From the NCBI GenBank assembly GCA_021442155.1, contig CM038215.1, positions 10,502,976-10,566,975 of the forward strand: DNA of 64,000 nt. Direction: 5' to 3'. The position numbers were made by a program, and so were the translations under genes. Under the pieces are notes generated by a model. The model saw nothing but the letters and a program-made list of their open reading frames with translations, was not told the origin of the DNA and made no database searches. The stretch is from Cymbidium sinense. Lineage: Eukaryota; Streptophyta; Magnoliopsida; Asparagales; Orchidaceae. Below are positions 1 through 10,103 of this stretch, one piece after another (the stretch's first letter is position 1; each line of letters starts with the position of its first letter).

Positions 1-520
1 ACAGACTAATCATAATAACCTAGAGAGAGGCTAGAACAAAGTTAGAACACCAACAACAATGATTATCCAAATACCCATAGAAGCTCCAAACCAAGGAAAA
101 CCAGAACCAGCAATCAACAAGCACCAATGCCAATTAATAGAGAAATAACCAACCAAACCAAGATAGGAGCCCTCAAGCTAATGTCCCAACAATTAGTAGT
201 CAACAAGCAAAACTAGGGTGAGTAACCACAAATGACTAAACAACTCAGAAATGAAACCATCAACTAGAAAAAAGTAATTCAAGTTTAAGAGGAGATCCAA
301 AACACCAACCAATGCAAAAAAAATAGAATAAAGGTAGAGTAGAAACATCTCATCCACCAGCAACCAGAGTAACAATGCAAAGAAGATAGTAGCCACAAGG
401 CCAAAAAACTAAGCCAAGCTAGGTTGAAAAGACAAAAACCACCAGGTAGCAAGCACCAGTCCAACCCAAAATCTAGAGGTCAAAAACCTAACCCAACTTA
501 GGCCAAAAAGTGAAAATAAG
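1..520 (-). mobile_element. L1-type LINE 3' fragment, copy L-a (B subfamily, cut by window start)
   Basis: Non-coding 3' region of a plant LINE on the minus strand. It aligns by eye with 52432-52954 and with parts of 4281-5498. It carries the internal deletion that defines the B subfamily: at about 255-275, ACCATCAACTAG runs straight into the AAAGTAATTCAA block, whereas the A copies have about 690 extra bases there. The right edge, GTGAAAATAAG followed by telomere-like repeat, is the same 5' truncation point seen at 5498, 52954 and 58064. The LINE 3' terminus lies outside the window. Open frames here are shadows in non-coding DNA. Confidence 0.75.
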
Positions 521-2734
521 ATTAGGTTTAGGGTTTAGGGTTTAGGGTTTAAGGTTTAATGTTTAATCTTTATGGTTTAGGGTTTAGGATTTAGGGTTTA
601 CAATTTAGGGTTGTAAGATTTTTGGTTTTGGTTTTAGGGTTTAGGGTTTAGGGTTGTATGGGGGGTTTAGGGTTTAGGGTTTAGTGTTAGTTTAGAGTTT
701 AGGGTTTAGGGTTTTTTAGGGTGTAGGGTTTATGGTTTAGGGATTAGAGATTAGGGATTAGGGTATAGGGTTTAATTTAGGTTTAGGGTTTTTTCAAAAA
801 TAAAGTAAACTGGTAGGTTTAAGTTTACTTAGTTTATTTAGTTTATTTTTTATTTATTTTACTTTATTTTATTTTTTTATCTAGGTTCATTTTTTATTTT
901 TATTTAGTTTAGTTTATTTTTTTAGTTTAGATTTTTATTTTCTTTATTTTTTAAGTTTAGGTTTAGGTCTATGTTTACTTTTTAGTTTAGTTTTATTTTT
1001 ATTTTATTTTTTAGGTTTAAGATTTATTTTTTATTTTTAGGTTTCATTTTGATTAATATTTTTTTAAAAGTTTAGGTTTTATGTTTTTATTTTAGGTTTA
1101 TTTTTAGGTTTTCTTGGTTTAAGTTTAGGTTTATTTTTAGATTATTTAATTTTATTTAGTTTAGAATTTAGGTTAAGTTTATTTTTAGGTTTAGGTTTAG
1201 GTTTTATTTATTTTAGCTTAGTTTATTTTAGTTTAGGTTTATTTTATTTTATTTTGTTTATTTTAAGTTTAGGTTTCTTTTTTAGTTTAGGGTTTAGGTT
1301 TATTTCTATTTATTATTTAGTTTATTTTTAGGTTTAGGTTTTATTTACTTTTTATTTTATTTTCTTTATGGTTTATTTTATTTTTATTTTATGTTTTGTT
1401 TTTATTTTATTTAAGTTTTTTATTTTTAGGTTTATTTTATTTGTAGTTTACTTTCAATATTTTTTATTTTATTTTAGTTTAGATTTTATTTTTTATTTTA
1501 TTTTATTTTTATTTTTAGCTTTATGTTTATGTTTTTATTTTATATAGGTTTAGGTTTTTTATTCATTTTATTTTTAGGTTTTATCCTGTATAGGTTTAGG
1601 TTTTTTGGTTTTTAGAATTTAGGGTTTAGGGTTTAGGGTTTGGGGTTTAAGGTTTAGGGTTGTTGGTTTTAGGGTTTAGGGTTTTGGGTTTAAGGTTTAG
1701 GGTTTACAGTTTACGGTTTAGGGTTTTAGAGTTTAAGGTTTAGGGTTTAGGGCTAATTTTAGGGTTTAGTGTTTAGGGTTAGGGTTTTTTTATTTTTTTT
1801 GAATTAAATAAACACTTAGGTTTAGGTTTATTTAGTTTATTTATTTTTTTTAGTTTATTTTATTTTTAATTTTTATTTAGGTTTATTTTTATTCTTATTT
1901 AGTTTTGTTTATTTATTTTAGTTTAGGTTTTTTATTTTCGTTTATTTTTTATGTTTAGGTTTAAGTTTAGGTTTAGGTTATTATTTTATTTTTTTGGTTT
2001 AGGATTTTGGTTTTTATTTTGGGTTTATTTTAATGTTTTATTTTTTCATTTAGGTTTAGGATTTTTTTTAGTTTTTTTTATTTTATTTAGTTTAAGTTTA
2101 GGTTTAGGTTAAGTTTATTTTAGGTTTAGGTTTAGGTTTTATTTATTTTAGCTTAGTTAATTTTGTTTAGGTTTGGTTTATTTTTATTTTTATTTTTGGT
2201 TTAGGCTATTTTTGGTTTAGGATTTAAGTTTTATTTATTTCTTATTTTTTTGGTTTATTTTTTAGGTTTAGGTTTTTATTTAGTTTTTCTTTTATTTTAT
2301 TTTTATTTTAGGTTTAGTTTTTATTTTAATTTGGTCTTTTATTTTTAGTTTAGTTTAGGCTTTTATTTATTTCAATTTAATTTTATTTTAAATTTTTATT
2401 TAATTTTCTTTTTAGGTTTAGGTTTAGGTTTTGATTTTTGTTTAAGTTTTAGTTTAGGCTTTTATTTTATTTTATTTTAATATTTTATTTTGGTTTAGGT
2501 TTGTTTATTTATTTTATTTTTAGGTCTTATTTAGTTTAGGTTTAAATTTTTAGCTTTTTAGGGTTTAGGGTTTAGGGTTTAGGGTTTAGTGTTTGGGTTT
2601 GAGGGTTTAGGGTTTAGGGATTAGGGTTTAGGGTTTTGGTTTTAGGGTTTAGGGTTTAAGGTTTAAGTTTTATGATTTAGGGTTTATAGTTTAATGGTTT
2701 AGGGTTTTTAGGGTTTAGGGTTTACGGTATTTGG
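521..2734 (+). repeat. Telomere-like TTTAGGG array with two AT-rich modules
   Basis: G-rich strand is on plus. TTTAGGG-rich ends (521-790, 1620-1790, 2560-2734) alternate with AT-rich stretches built from TTTAGG, TTTATTTTA and TTTAGTTTA. Two AT-rich modules begin with the recurrent start motif: AAGTAAACTGGTAGG near 795 and a diverged version near 1803. The phrase GGTCTATGTTTACTTTTTAG (about 966) and ATTTTAATTTGGTCTTTTAT (about 2320) also occur in the array at 52955-55384. No gene seen. Confidence 0.9.
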
Positions 2735-3224
2735 TTTTTTTTTTTGGAACATAGAACAAATTTAGATTCAACATTTCTTCCTTTCAATTTTCATCAACCA
2801 AGTAACACTCCAAGTTTTCTAAGACACAAGATACTACATAGATCAAAATTGAGCACGCATAGAGCAAATCAAAAACCCTAGATTACTTGAACTGTCTCTA
2901 ATGTAATGATAGTTCCATAAGTAGTAGATCAGATCAACCATTCTTTAGTTTCTCCAATTCCCATCAGAACCACCACGACCTCTCGAGTAGCGAGATCCAC
3001 CATCATATCTCTGATCTCTCCCTCCGCCACCACCACGGTTGTAACCTTCGTTGGTCTTCTTGCCTCCATAACCACCACTGCTCTGACCACAACCTCTAAA
3101 TCCACCAGCACCTTCAAATCCCCCACCACCACTACGATAACAACCTCAACCTTCACCTCCATCGCCAGATCTAGACTTAGTTTGGTTATCGGTGATATTC
3201 CTATTATCAAGGTTCTGCCCATTC
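2735..3224 (-). pseudogene. GRP mRNA 3' fragment, copy G1
   Basis: 5'-truncated, intronless piece of a glycine-rich RNA-binding protein mRNA on the minus strand. It starts at the codons for NGQNLD, the end of the RRM domain, and continues through a glycine/arginine/tyrosine-rich tail to the C-terminus (GGSDGNWRN, stop TAA at 2945-2947). About 200 bases of 3' UTR follow, then a poly-A tract (poly-T on plus, 2735-2745). The RRM itself is missing. An open frame at 2929-3222 rich in valine is a frame-shifted shadow of the glycine tail. The fragment sits in telomere-like repeat about 340 bp from LINE copy L-b. Confidence 0.8.
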
Positions 3225-3567
3225 TTAAGGTTTATGTTTAGGTTTATTAGGTTTTAGGGTTTATGTTTATCTTTAATTTATATAGTTACTTTAGGTTTAG
3301 GTTTACGGTTTGGGGTTCAAGATTTATGGTTTAGGGTTAGGGTTTAGGGTTAGGATTTAGGGTGTTTGGTTTTATGCTTTTAGGGTTTGAGGTTTACGGT
3401 TAAGTTTTATGGTTTAGGGTTTAGTGTTTAAGCTTTAGGGTTTAAGGTTTTAGGGTTTAAGGTTTAGGGTTTAGGGTTTAGAGTTTAGGCTTTTTGGGAT
3501 TTTGGGTTTAGGGTTTTTGGGTATAGAGTTGTTTAGGGTTTTAGGATTTAGGATTTAGAGTTTAGGG
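3225..3567 (+). repeat. Telomere-like repeat between GRP copy G1 and LINE copy L-b
   Basis: Starts with the recurrent GRP-flank phrase (TTAGGTTTATTAGGTTTTAGGG, then a T/A-rich stretch with TTACTTTAGG) that follows the other long GRP copies, then degenerate TTTAGGG. Nothing else seen. Confidence 0.85.
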
Positions 3568-5498
3568 TTTTTTTATGGGAGGGGGTGGGGAGGTTAGCAT
3601 TAAATTACCATAGAAAGAAAAGATACAATGTCCTCAAAATGGTAAAGCACTAAAATTCTACTCCTCTCAGAGCTACAAAAAACCTAAAGAGCTAAACTCC
3701 CATCTAATTACATTGGAAGAAGAAAACAAAATAAAATAGCAAAATATAGTAGCTAAAAAGCATAAGAGAAAAAGACATATAGTAAGGCTAAAATAAATCT
3801 AGAAACTATTAAAAGAATGAGTCAACAATAGTTCATGAATTCTTTGAGAAAGCAAGATAAGCAAGGTCCATAGTAATAATGCTTGGGTTGATTGAGTAGC
3901 GACCATTCCCTCTATAAAGTTCCAACTTATAAAATAAATCTGCAACACACTACAACAACGAAAATCATAGCTAAAAAGGATATGAGTAAAGAGAGGAAAA
4001 TGAGAGAGCTGAGAATGATAAAGCTCAAGCTCAGTTAGGATCATCTCAAGGGTTAACAATACATGTGAACAACTAAACTTCATAAAGAAGGGTTTTAATC
4101 ATATGTAATGCTACCAACCAGAGAGAAGAGGTGAGTAACATCAAAGTCATTATAGCCAGCATACCTGATATGAACAAGCATCCAAGGCCAGTAGTTTATA
4201 GAGTTTTAGATCTTGCACCATTTAACAAAGAGCAACTAGCAAGTGACCAGCTAGCAGGAAAACCACCAAACAAAAACCACAATAGACTAATCACAATAAC
4301 CCAAAGAGAGGCTAGAACAAAGTCAGAACACCAACAACATCCATTATCCAAATACCCATCCTAGCTCCAAACAAGGGAAAACCTAGAACTAGCAGTCAGC
4401 AAGCACCAGACCCATGCCAATTAATAGAGAAACAACCAACAAAACCAAGATAGGATCCCTTAAGCCAAAGTCCCAACAAGTAGCAGTCACCATTCCAAAC
4501 TATGGTGAGCAACCACAAATAACTAAACAGCTCATAAATAAAACCATCAATTGAAGTAAACATAAGCTGCATCCATTGCAAATCAATAGAAGATAAAATA
4601 GTCATACAAAAGGGGGCCAAAGGCAGCACTAACCACTAAAACAAAAAATCCAATCAAAAAACATCAATAAAGGTTTGGCTAGCACAGTAAAAGGCTCCAA
4701 CAAATTGTCCAAGAATAAGGAAAAGACCAACAAGGAGAAAATCAACCAACAAAGATTCCAAGGACAATTAAAAGTCCTCTAACCAAACCAGCTACGTAAA
4801 TCACCCATAAGACAACCACAAGAGAATATCCCATAATAAGTAACCAACAAAGGAAGCATCCCCAACAGTCAAGGAAAAGCAGAAAACCAAAAAAACACCA
4901 TACAATAGAAGTCCAAAAGAAGCTCAGAAACCATAGAAAGGCAACAACCGTAGCTAGCTAGAACTTGCCAAAAAACCAAACTTACTCAGAAACAAAAACT
5001 AACCCGACAGGAAGCATAATAATAATGAATAATGTGCAACAAATAATGCACCTAGTAGAGGCTAATCTCAGGAGAATTACCGAATGAAAAACCAACGCAA
5101 AAGGAGGATATAGTAATAAACAATAAGGATCTGGGAGGAAAACCTAAAAAAGTAGCCAAAAAATTCTACAAAAGAAGGTTCAGAAAGGAAACAACCAACA
5201 ATAGTTCCCACTAGGAAGGCCACCCATCGAACCATCACAAACTAGCAAAAAGTAATTCATGTTCAAGAGGAGAGCCAATAAACCAACTAGTGCAGAAAAT
5301 AGAATAAAGCTAGAGAAGAAACCATCTCCTCCACTAGCAACCAGAGTAACAAGGTAGAGAAGATAGCAGCCACCAGGTCAAAAAAGCCAAGCAAACCCAT
5401 GCTGGAAAGATAAGAACCACTAGGCAGCAACCACCAGGCTAACCCAAAAGCTAGATGTAAAAAACATAACCCAACTTAGGCTAAAAAGTGAAAATAAG
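3568..5498 (-). mobile_element. L1-type LINE 3' fragment, copy L-b (A subfamily)
   Basis: 3' end of a LINE on the minus strand. On plus it begins with poly-T (3568-3574), then a G-rich tract (GGGAGGGGGTGGGG, 3577-3590), then the family 3' terminus (TTACCATA at about 3606-3613; 'aatgtcct' and 'ggtaaagc' blocks follow). It extends to the common 5' truncation point GTGAAAATAAG at 5498. It is the full-length A form: AACCATCA at 4542 and again at 5230 bracket the 688 bp missing from B copies. No ORF2 coding sequence is retained. Open frames such as 3799-4083 and 4396-4629 are not supported as genes. Confidence 0.85.
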
Positions 5499-5589
5499 TT
5501 TAAGGTTTAGGGTTTAAGGTTAAGGTTTAGGGTTTAGGGTTTAGTGTTTATGCTTTAAGGTTTAGGTTTTTGAGAGTTTAAGGTTTAAG
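5499..5589 (+). repeat. Telomere-like repeat
   Basis: Short stretch of degenerate TTTAGGG between LINE copy L-b and the RTE fragment. Confidence 0.8.
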
Positions 5590-6507
5590 TGAAAATATTA
5601 TCCTATTTATGTTGGATTACATCAATGGATCAGCTTTAAGCCCTTATCTTTTTTACTTTAGTTATGGATGTTCTTACTAGGCATTTATAGGAAGATGTAC
5701 CTTGCTGTATGCTTTTTGCCGATGATATTCTTCTTGTTGATAAGACTAGAGAGGGAGTCCAAGAAAAACTTGAATTATGGTGGTCAACTTTAGAGTCTAA
5801 AGGTTTTTGTTTAAGTAGATCTAAAATTTAAAATATGGAGTGTAATTTTAGTTGTAGAAGTTCTAGTGGTAGTGTTGTGACATTAGGTGAACAAGTAATT
5901 AATAAGAGTGAGCGATTTAGATATTTAGGCTCTATTATTTAAAATGATAGTGAAATAGATGGAGATGTTATTAGTAGAATTCAAATTGTATGGTTGAAGT
6001 GGAGGAATGCATCTGGCCTTTTGTGTGATAGAAAGTTCCACTTAAACTTAAGGGAAAATTTTATAAGTTGTGGTAAGACCTGCAATGACTTATGGTGCAG
6101 AATGTTGGCCAATAAAAGAGAAGCATAAGAATAAGTTAAGTTTTATAAAGATGAGGATGCTTAGGTGGATGAGTGGCTTTACTCTTAGAGATAAAATGCA
6201 AAATGAGTATGTTCAGGAAAAAGTTGGAGTTGCTCCAGTGGCAAATAAGATTTGAAAGAGTTGCCTTAGATGGTTTGGCCACATAAAGCGCCGGCCATCC
6301 GATGACCCAGTTAGGAGAGTAGATGCATTAGATTTGCCTTATGTTAAGAAAGGTAGAGGTAGACCTAAAAGACTTGGTTAAGATGTATAAAAATGACCTT
6401 AGTATAATTGAATTAAATGAGAATTTGACACATAATAGGACATGGAGACGAAGGATTCATGTAGCCGACCCCACTTAGTGGGATTAAGGGTTATTGTTGT
6501 TGTTGTT
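5590..6507 (+). mobile_element. RTE-clade LINE 3' fragment
   Basis: 5'-truncated non-LTR retrotransposon on the plus strand, opposite to the L1-type copies. Reading across frames shows RT palm residues (ALSPYLF, then the catalytic [10 protein letters not shown] at about 5715-5745). A GSII block follows, then VRPAMTYGAECW, MLRWMSGFT, VGVAPVANK and WFGHIKRRP in the post-RT region, and a final HVADPT just before the 3' end. This order is typical of plant RTE elements. The element ends in a short (TTG)n tail (about 6492-6506) instead of poly-A, also typical of RTE. In-frame stops and frameshifts make it non-functional. Confidence 0.85.
6070..6255 (+). pseudogene. RTE reverse transcriptase C-terminal remnant
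   Basis: The longest surviving frame of the RTE fragment (61 codons). It contains the conserved post-palm block with YGAECWPIKEKH and MRMLRWMSG. The start methionine is incidental: upstream frames belong to the same broken ORF (stops at about 5829 and 5940). The frame stops at 6253 after VANKI, where homologous elements continue, and the remainder (RLRWFGH-like) carries on in the same direction to about 6480. Confidence 0.75.
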
Positions 6508-7218
6508 TTAGGGTTTAGGAATTACGATTTAGGGTTAGTTTAGGGTTTAGGGTTTAGGATTTATGGTTTTTTGCATTTTAGGTTTAGCATTTAGGGTTTA
6601 AGGCTTAGGGTTTTATGGTTTAGGTTTATGGTTTAGGGTTTTTTTAGGATTTAGGGTTTATTCTAAGTTTAGGAATTTTTTAAATTAAGTAAATTGGTAG
6701 GTTTTGGATTATTTATTTTATTTATTATTTATTTTAGTATATATTTTTTTATTTAAGTTTATTTTTTTACTTTTATTTAGTTTACTTTATTTATTTTAGG
6801 TTTATTTATTTTAGTTTAGGTTTTTTTATTTTAGTTTAATTTTTAGTTTATAGGTTTATGTTTGTTTTTTTTACTTTAGTTTTATTTTTATTTTAGTTTT
6901 TTAGGTTTAAGTTTTATTTTTTAGTTTTATGTTTAGGATTTAGGTTTTTATTTCAGGTTTATTTTTAGGTTTTATTTTTTTAGTTTATTTTATTTGATTT
7001 AGTTTGGGGTTTATGTTTAGTTTATTTCAAGTTTAGGTTTAAGTTTTATTTATTTTAGTTTAAGTTTAGGTTTATTTTATTTTGCTTATTTTCGATTTAG
7101 GTGTTTTTTAGTTTAGGGTTTATGTTTTATTTATTATTTATTTTTAGGTTTATTTTTTAGGCTTAGGTTATTATTTAGTTTTTATTTTACTTTATTTCAT
7201 GTTTATTTTATTTATTAA
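6508..7218 (+). repeat. Telomere-like array with one AT-rich module
   Basis: Degenerate TTTAGGG up to about 6680, then an AT-rich module opening with AAATTAAGTAAATTGGTAGG (about 6681). It ends abruptly at the pararetrovirus boundary near 7219. No gene seen. Confidence 0.85.
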
Positions 7219-7660
7219 ATTTAGAAAATAAATAATCCTTACATCATTGAAATATTTGTGGGGCATTTTTTAAGGCAAAAGGCATAACATTCCAATGATA
7301 ATGCCCTTGGGGAGTACTAAATGTTGTTAGTTCGGTGCTATCAGGATGCATCTTTATCTGCTAGAAGTCAGATTTACAGTCAAGTTTTGAAAATGATTTA
7401 GCATTTTTGATTTGATTAATAAGGACTTCTTTGTTTGGTAAGAAATATCCATCAAATTTGGTATTGTCATTAAGTTTTTTATAATTAATAACCATATGTG
7501 CCTTACCACAAACTAGTTCAACGTGGTTGCGGACAAGGAAAGCAGGACTACTATAAGAGCTAGTACTATGAGAGATGAGTTTTAAATGTAGAAGTTCATA
7601 AATTTGTTTTTTAAATTCAAATTTATCATCTATAATATATTTAATGAGATGAACCCGAAT
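7219..7660 (-). pseudogene. Pararetroviral reverse transcriptase, N-terminal remnant (copy 1)
   Basis: Corresponds closely to 13374-13800 of copy 2. It covers the start of RT (fingers and first part of the palm) and breaks off before the catalytic aspartates because the copy ends at 7219. Contains frameshifts. The neighbouring sequence toward 7660 links to the protease region. Confidence 0.7.
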
Positions 7661-7662
7661 GA

Positions 7663-7986
7663 TTAAAGAGGGGTTAAGTGGTTCAATATGAGCAACGGGC
7701 TCATCTTTGGACCAAAATTGTAAGGGATTATCAGAAAAGGTTTTGGAAAATAATTTTTCAGCAAATGTCCGACTTCCTGTAATTTGTCTATGTTAGAAAA
7801 ATATAAAGAAGGTGGTTTGGAAAGATGAGATTGAATAATTTTATCTAAATCACCATGTTGGCTATAGAAAGGTGGAGTTGACATGGAAGTGTGGGTGATA
7901 GGTGTCGGAATAAAGGGACAGGAGAGGAGATGTTGACAGGGTGTAAGTAATTCAATATGATCCATATATTGAGTAAATGCATGCAT
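7663..7986 (-). pseudogene. Protease-RT linker region (copy 1)
   Basis: A 107-codon open stretch with no motif of its own. It starts just after the second protease-like region (FKSMHAF at the junction) and leads into RT. The equivalent in copy 2 is 13920-14156. The methionine start is incidental. It probably represents the polyprotein spacer between protease and RT. A second open frame at 7845-8123 overlaps it in another frame and shares the same origin. Confidence 0.55.
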
Positions 7987-8292
7987 AGATTTAAAGAACT
8001 TATTGCCGAGAATAAAGTCCGGACCATTATCAGTAAGGCACCAAAGTTTTGGGATTTTAATAAGAGTATTATTAATGAGAATATATTGATTAGACTAGTA
8101 GGTAGTAATGGTATGAAGGCCATTAAAAGTATTTAGGAGTAAATTGTCATGCTGTAGTGTGATATGTGGAGGTATAAGGCAATGTTTACAAACACAAATG
8201 TCACTCCCGGTATCGCATAATGCATGTATAGGGATTGGTTCATATGTGGGGACATAGATTTCTATTTGGATATAGCTATGAAAGTGAACCAT
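7980..8292 (-). pseudogene. Second retropepsin-like region, PR-B (copy 1)
   Basis: Contains CDTGSDICVC (within 8095-8292), the aspartic-protease active-site type D-T/S-G, and about 60 codons later a DFILGN-type block (about 8005-8030), the usual C-terminal flap-to-dimer element of retropepsins. It comes after another DTG-type region (about 8350-8640) in the same polyprotein. In copy 2 the matching motif is damaged (about 14330-14400). Confidence 0.65.
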
Positions 8293-8349
8293 GATGTCGT
8301 TGGAGTACTGATGAGTTAATTTTTACAATGGTATCTATAAAGGAAATAA

Positions 8350-8640
8350 TGTGTTGTTGTAGGAAATCCATTCCTACTAAGACTCAGCCTTTTTCAGTGT
8401 CATCATTTAAAAAGGTATGTTGAAAATCAGTTCGTTGATTATTAAGATCCCAAAATCTGAATAAAATATTAGTTTCATTAGGACAAGAATGTTTTAGTCC
8501 ATGATAATCTTTATATATATATGGTTCAGGTCATTGTACTTATAGATTTGTAGGGATTAAAGTATTATCGATATGAGAGCTGTGTGACCCTGTGTTAAGT
8601 GAGATAGGTATTATTTTTTTGGGAGAAATATAATAACCTT
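8350..8640 (-). pseudogene. First retropepsin-like region, PR-A (copy 1)
   Basis: Homologue of 14500-14800 in copy 2, where the active-site motif reads LLDTGSHSS. Here the aspartate codon is changed (NTGSHSS at about 8580-8605). A GMDFLQQ block at about 8360-8385 gives the expected downstream hydrophobic G-x-D-F-L element. This makes a complete retropepsin-sized domain upstream of PR-B. Confidence 0.6.
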
Positions 8641-8718
8641 TAAGAATTAATTGGTTATTAGTGTATTGTATTTTACGTGAATCTATAGAACATCGAGGTT
8701 AAATTATCAATTCATTAA

Positions 8719-9402
8719 TTATTTCATTGAAACAAACTTGTTTTTGTGGTAAATTAAAATTTTATTTATACTACTACTTTCACCAAAGTCTAGAGCTAAA
8801 TTATCATGTGGTGGTGTTAAGGTTGAGTAATCAACTTCGTTGGGTTGTATAGTTTGTCCTATTTGGGAAAATATTGAGTCTAGATGTATCGGCTCATTTT
8901 GAGGTTTAAATACTACTGTATTATGGTTATTACTATAAGCGTATAATGCTTGGTAGGTTATGCTATAAACCGTGCTTCCTTGTTGTAATTGAATACGATC
9001 TAGTTTATGTTTTAAAGTGAGTGTCCGATCAAGATGTCTATCATTAATATTGATAGCATAATTCGGGTGTAGATTAAATAGTAGTGTCTGATAACATAAA
9101 TTTCCTTGTATAACTCCTAATAAAGCATCTTTTTTGGAATGAATAATTCTATTGTCATAGATCCAAAATGTTATAGGACTAACAATCCCTTTTCTAAAAT
9201 AAGCTTTTATTAATATTTGAATACCTCCAAAGAATACATGTCTGTATTTTTCTGGATGTGGAATTTTTTGTAAATCTTGATTTCTCATAGAAAGATTATA
9301 CAAAGGGATTTTTGTACTTCCCTGAGCTTCAGTTATTTCGATCGGATATTCTCTTTGGTGAATAGTATAATATAATGTTCTTTTCCAATTTAATATAGAC
9401 AT
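8719..9402 (-). CDS. Pararetroviral movement protein domain, open 227-codon frame (copy 1)
   Basis: Longest open viral frame in the window. It resembles the caulimovirid movement-protein family (30K superfamily), which forms tubules or enlarges plasmodesmata for cell-to-cell spread. Visible supports: an N-terminal block with EITEAQGSTKIPLYNLS, then VFFGGIQILIKAYFRKG, a LLGVIQGNL block near the middle, and a hydrophilic C-terminal part. It lies between the zinc knuckle and the first protease region. Copy 2 has the same region but broken (14900-15700). The start codon is the first in-frame ATG; upstream frames may once have been fused. Expression is not implied. Confidence 0.7.
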   Translation of the reverse strand: MSILNWKRTLYYTIHQREYPIEITEAQGSTKIPLYNLSMRNQDLQKIPHPEKYRHVFFGGIQILIKAYFRKGIVSPITFWIYDNRIIHSKKDALLGVIQGNLCYQTLLFNLHPNYAININDRHLDRTLTLKHKLDRIQLQQGSTVYSITYQALYAYSNNHNTVVFKPQNEPIHLDSIFSQIGQTIQPNEVDYSTLTPPHDNLALDFGESSSINKILIYHKNKFVSMK

Positions 9403-9549
9403 ATGAAATCAATCTTTTATTCTTAAAGATAATTTTCTTTTTCTAATCTTTTTATATTCTTCTTCTGAAAGAGTTAGATATCTATTGTATTCAAATTGAT
9501 CATCAATAATTGTATCTTCTTCAAGGAGTTTTTCAATTTTGGGCATATT

Positions 9550-10090
9550 AATCAGAATATAAGTAATCATTTAAATCTATCGCTTTGTAACATGAAGAAT
9601 TTATTAAATCTTCTTCGGTTTCAATTAACTCATAAAGTTCTTCTTCGGATTCTATTTCGAAGATGTTAAAGATTAGTTCTACGTCATTTTCTTCAATAAT
9701 TTGGACAAATTTTATACTGGCTACCTTTTGTCGTTTTGGACATTTGTTAGCATAATGACCTTCTTCTTTACATAACCAACATTTACATATTTTTGGTTTC
9801 TTAGTAAATTGTTTTCTTCGGAAGGTTCATTTTTTATTATGAAAATTCTATTTATTTGATTTCTTAAAGAATTTTTTCTTCTTGGTGTTATTACAATTTG
9901 GTTCTTTGCATAATGTTGTTTCTTTTGTACATCCCCATTGATGTACAAAATCAGTTATATTACAACATAACGATTGCCTATATTTTTTGTTTTTTTATGT
10001 AGGTCAATTTGTTGGCAAGCATTAGCAAGTCTTTCTTCAGCAAATTGAATTCTACTACCTAAAGTTATATCATTGAGGTAATTTTGGACA
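9550..10090 (-). pseudogene. Coat-protein C-terminal region with CCHC zinc knuckle (copy 1)
   Basis: Minus-strand reading of 9740-9781 gives CWLCKEEGHYANKC, a perfect C-x2-C-x4-H-x4-C zinc knuckle as in caulimovirid coat proteins, where it binds nucleic acid. Basic lysine/arginine-rich codons lie just upstream (9790-9950). An acidic glutamate-rich stretch follows (9580-9700). The open frame 9721-9948 runs in a neighbouring frame over the same DNA, so its protein is not the native one. The 5' part of the coat gene is missing: the copy ends at inverted telomere-like repeat near 10103. Confidence 0.7.
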
Positions 10091-10103
10091 AACTGTTGGC
10101 TCA

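Larger units (their letters stand above)
7219..10103 (-). mobile_element. Endogenous pararetrovirus (caulimovirid), partial copy 1
   Basis: Integrated, decayed caulimovirid on the minus strand. In transcription order: end of a coat-protein-like region with a CCHC zinc knuckle (9740-9781), an acidic linker, a movement-protein domain (8719-9402), two successive retropepsin-like regions (about 8350-8640 and 7980-8290), then the beginning of reverse transcriptase, cut off at 7219 by AT-rich repeat. Coat protein upstream of movement protein in one unit, with protease-RT following, matches the order known for cavemo- and solendoviruses. The name at genus level is inference. Many stops and frameshifts, so it cannot be infectious as it stands. 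Confidence 0.8.

Noticed and set aside
521..790. Functional telomere
   Set aside because: Repeats are strongly degenerate, interrupted by AT-rich modules and continue as islands through 58 kb; no long perfect TTTAGGG run.
2929..3222. Valine/glutamate-rich 97-codon minus frame, and similar frames at 41075-41362 and 55582-55776
   Set aside because: They are shifted readings of the glycine-rich GRP tail (GGN codons read as GTG/GAG); the native frame is adjacent and broken.
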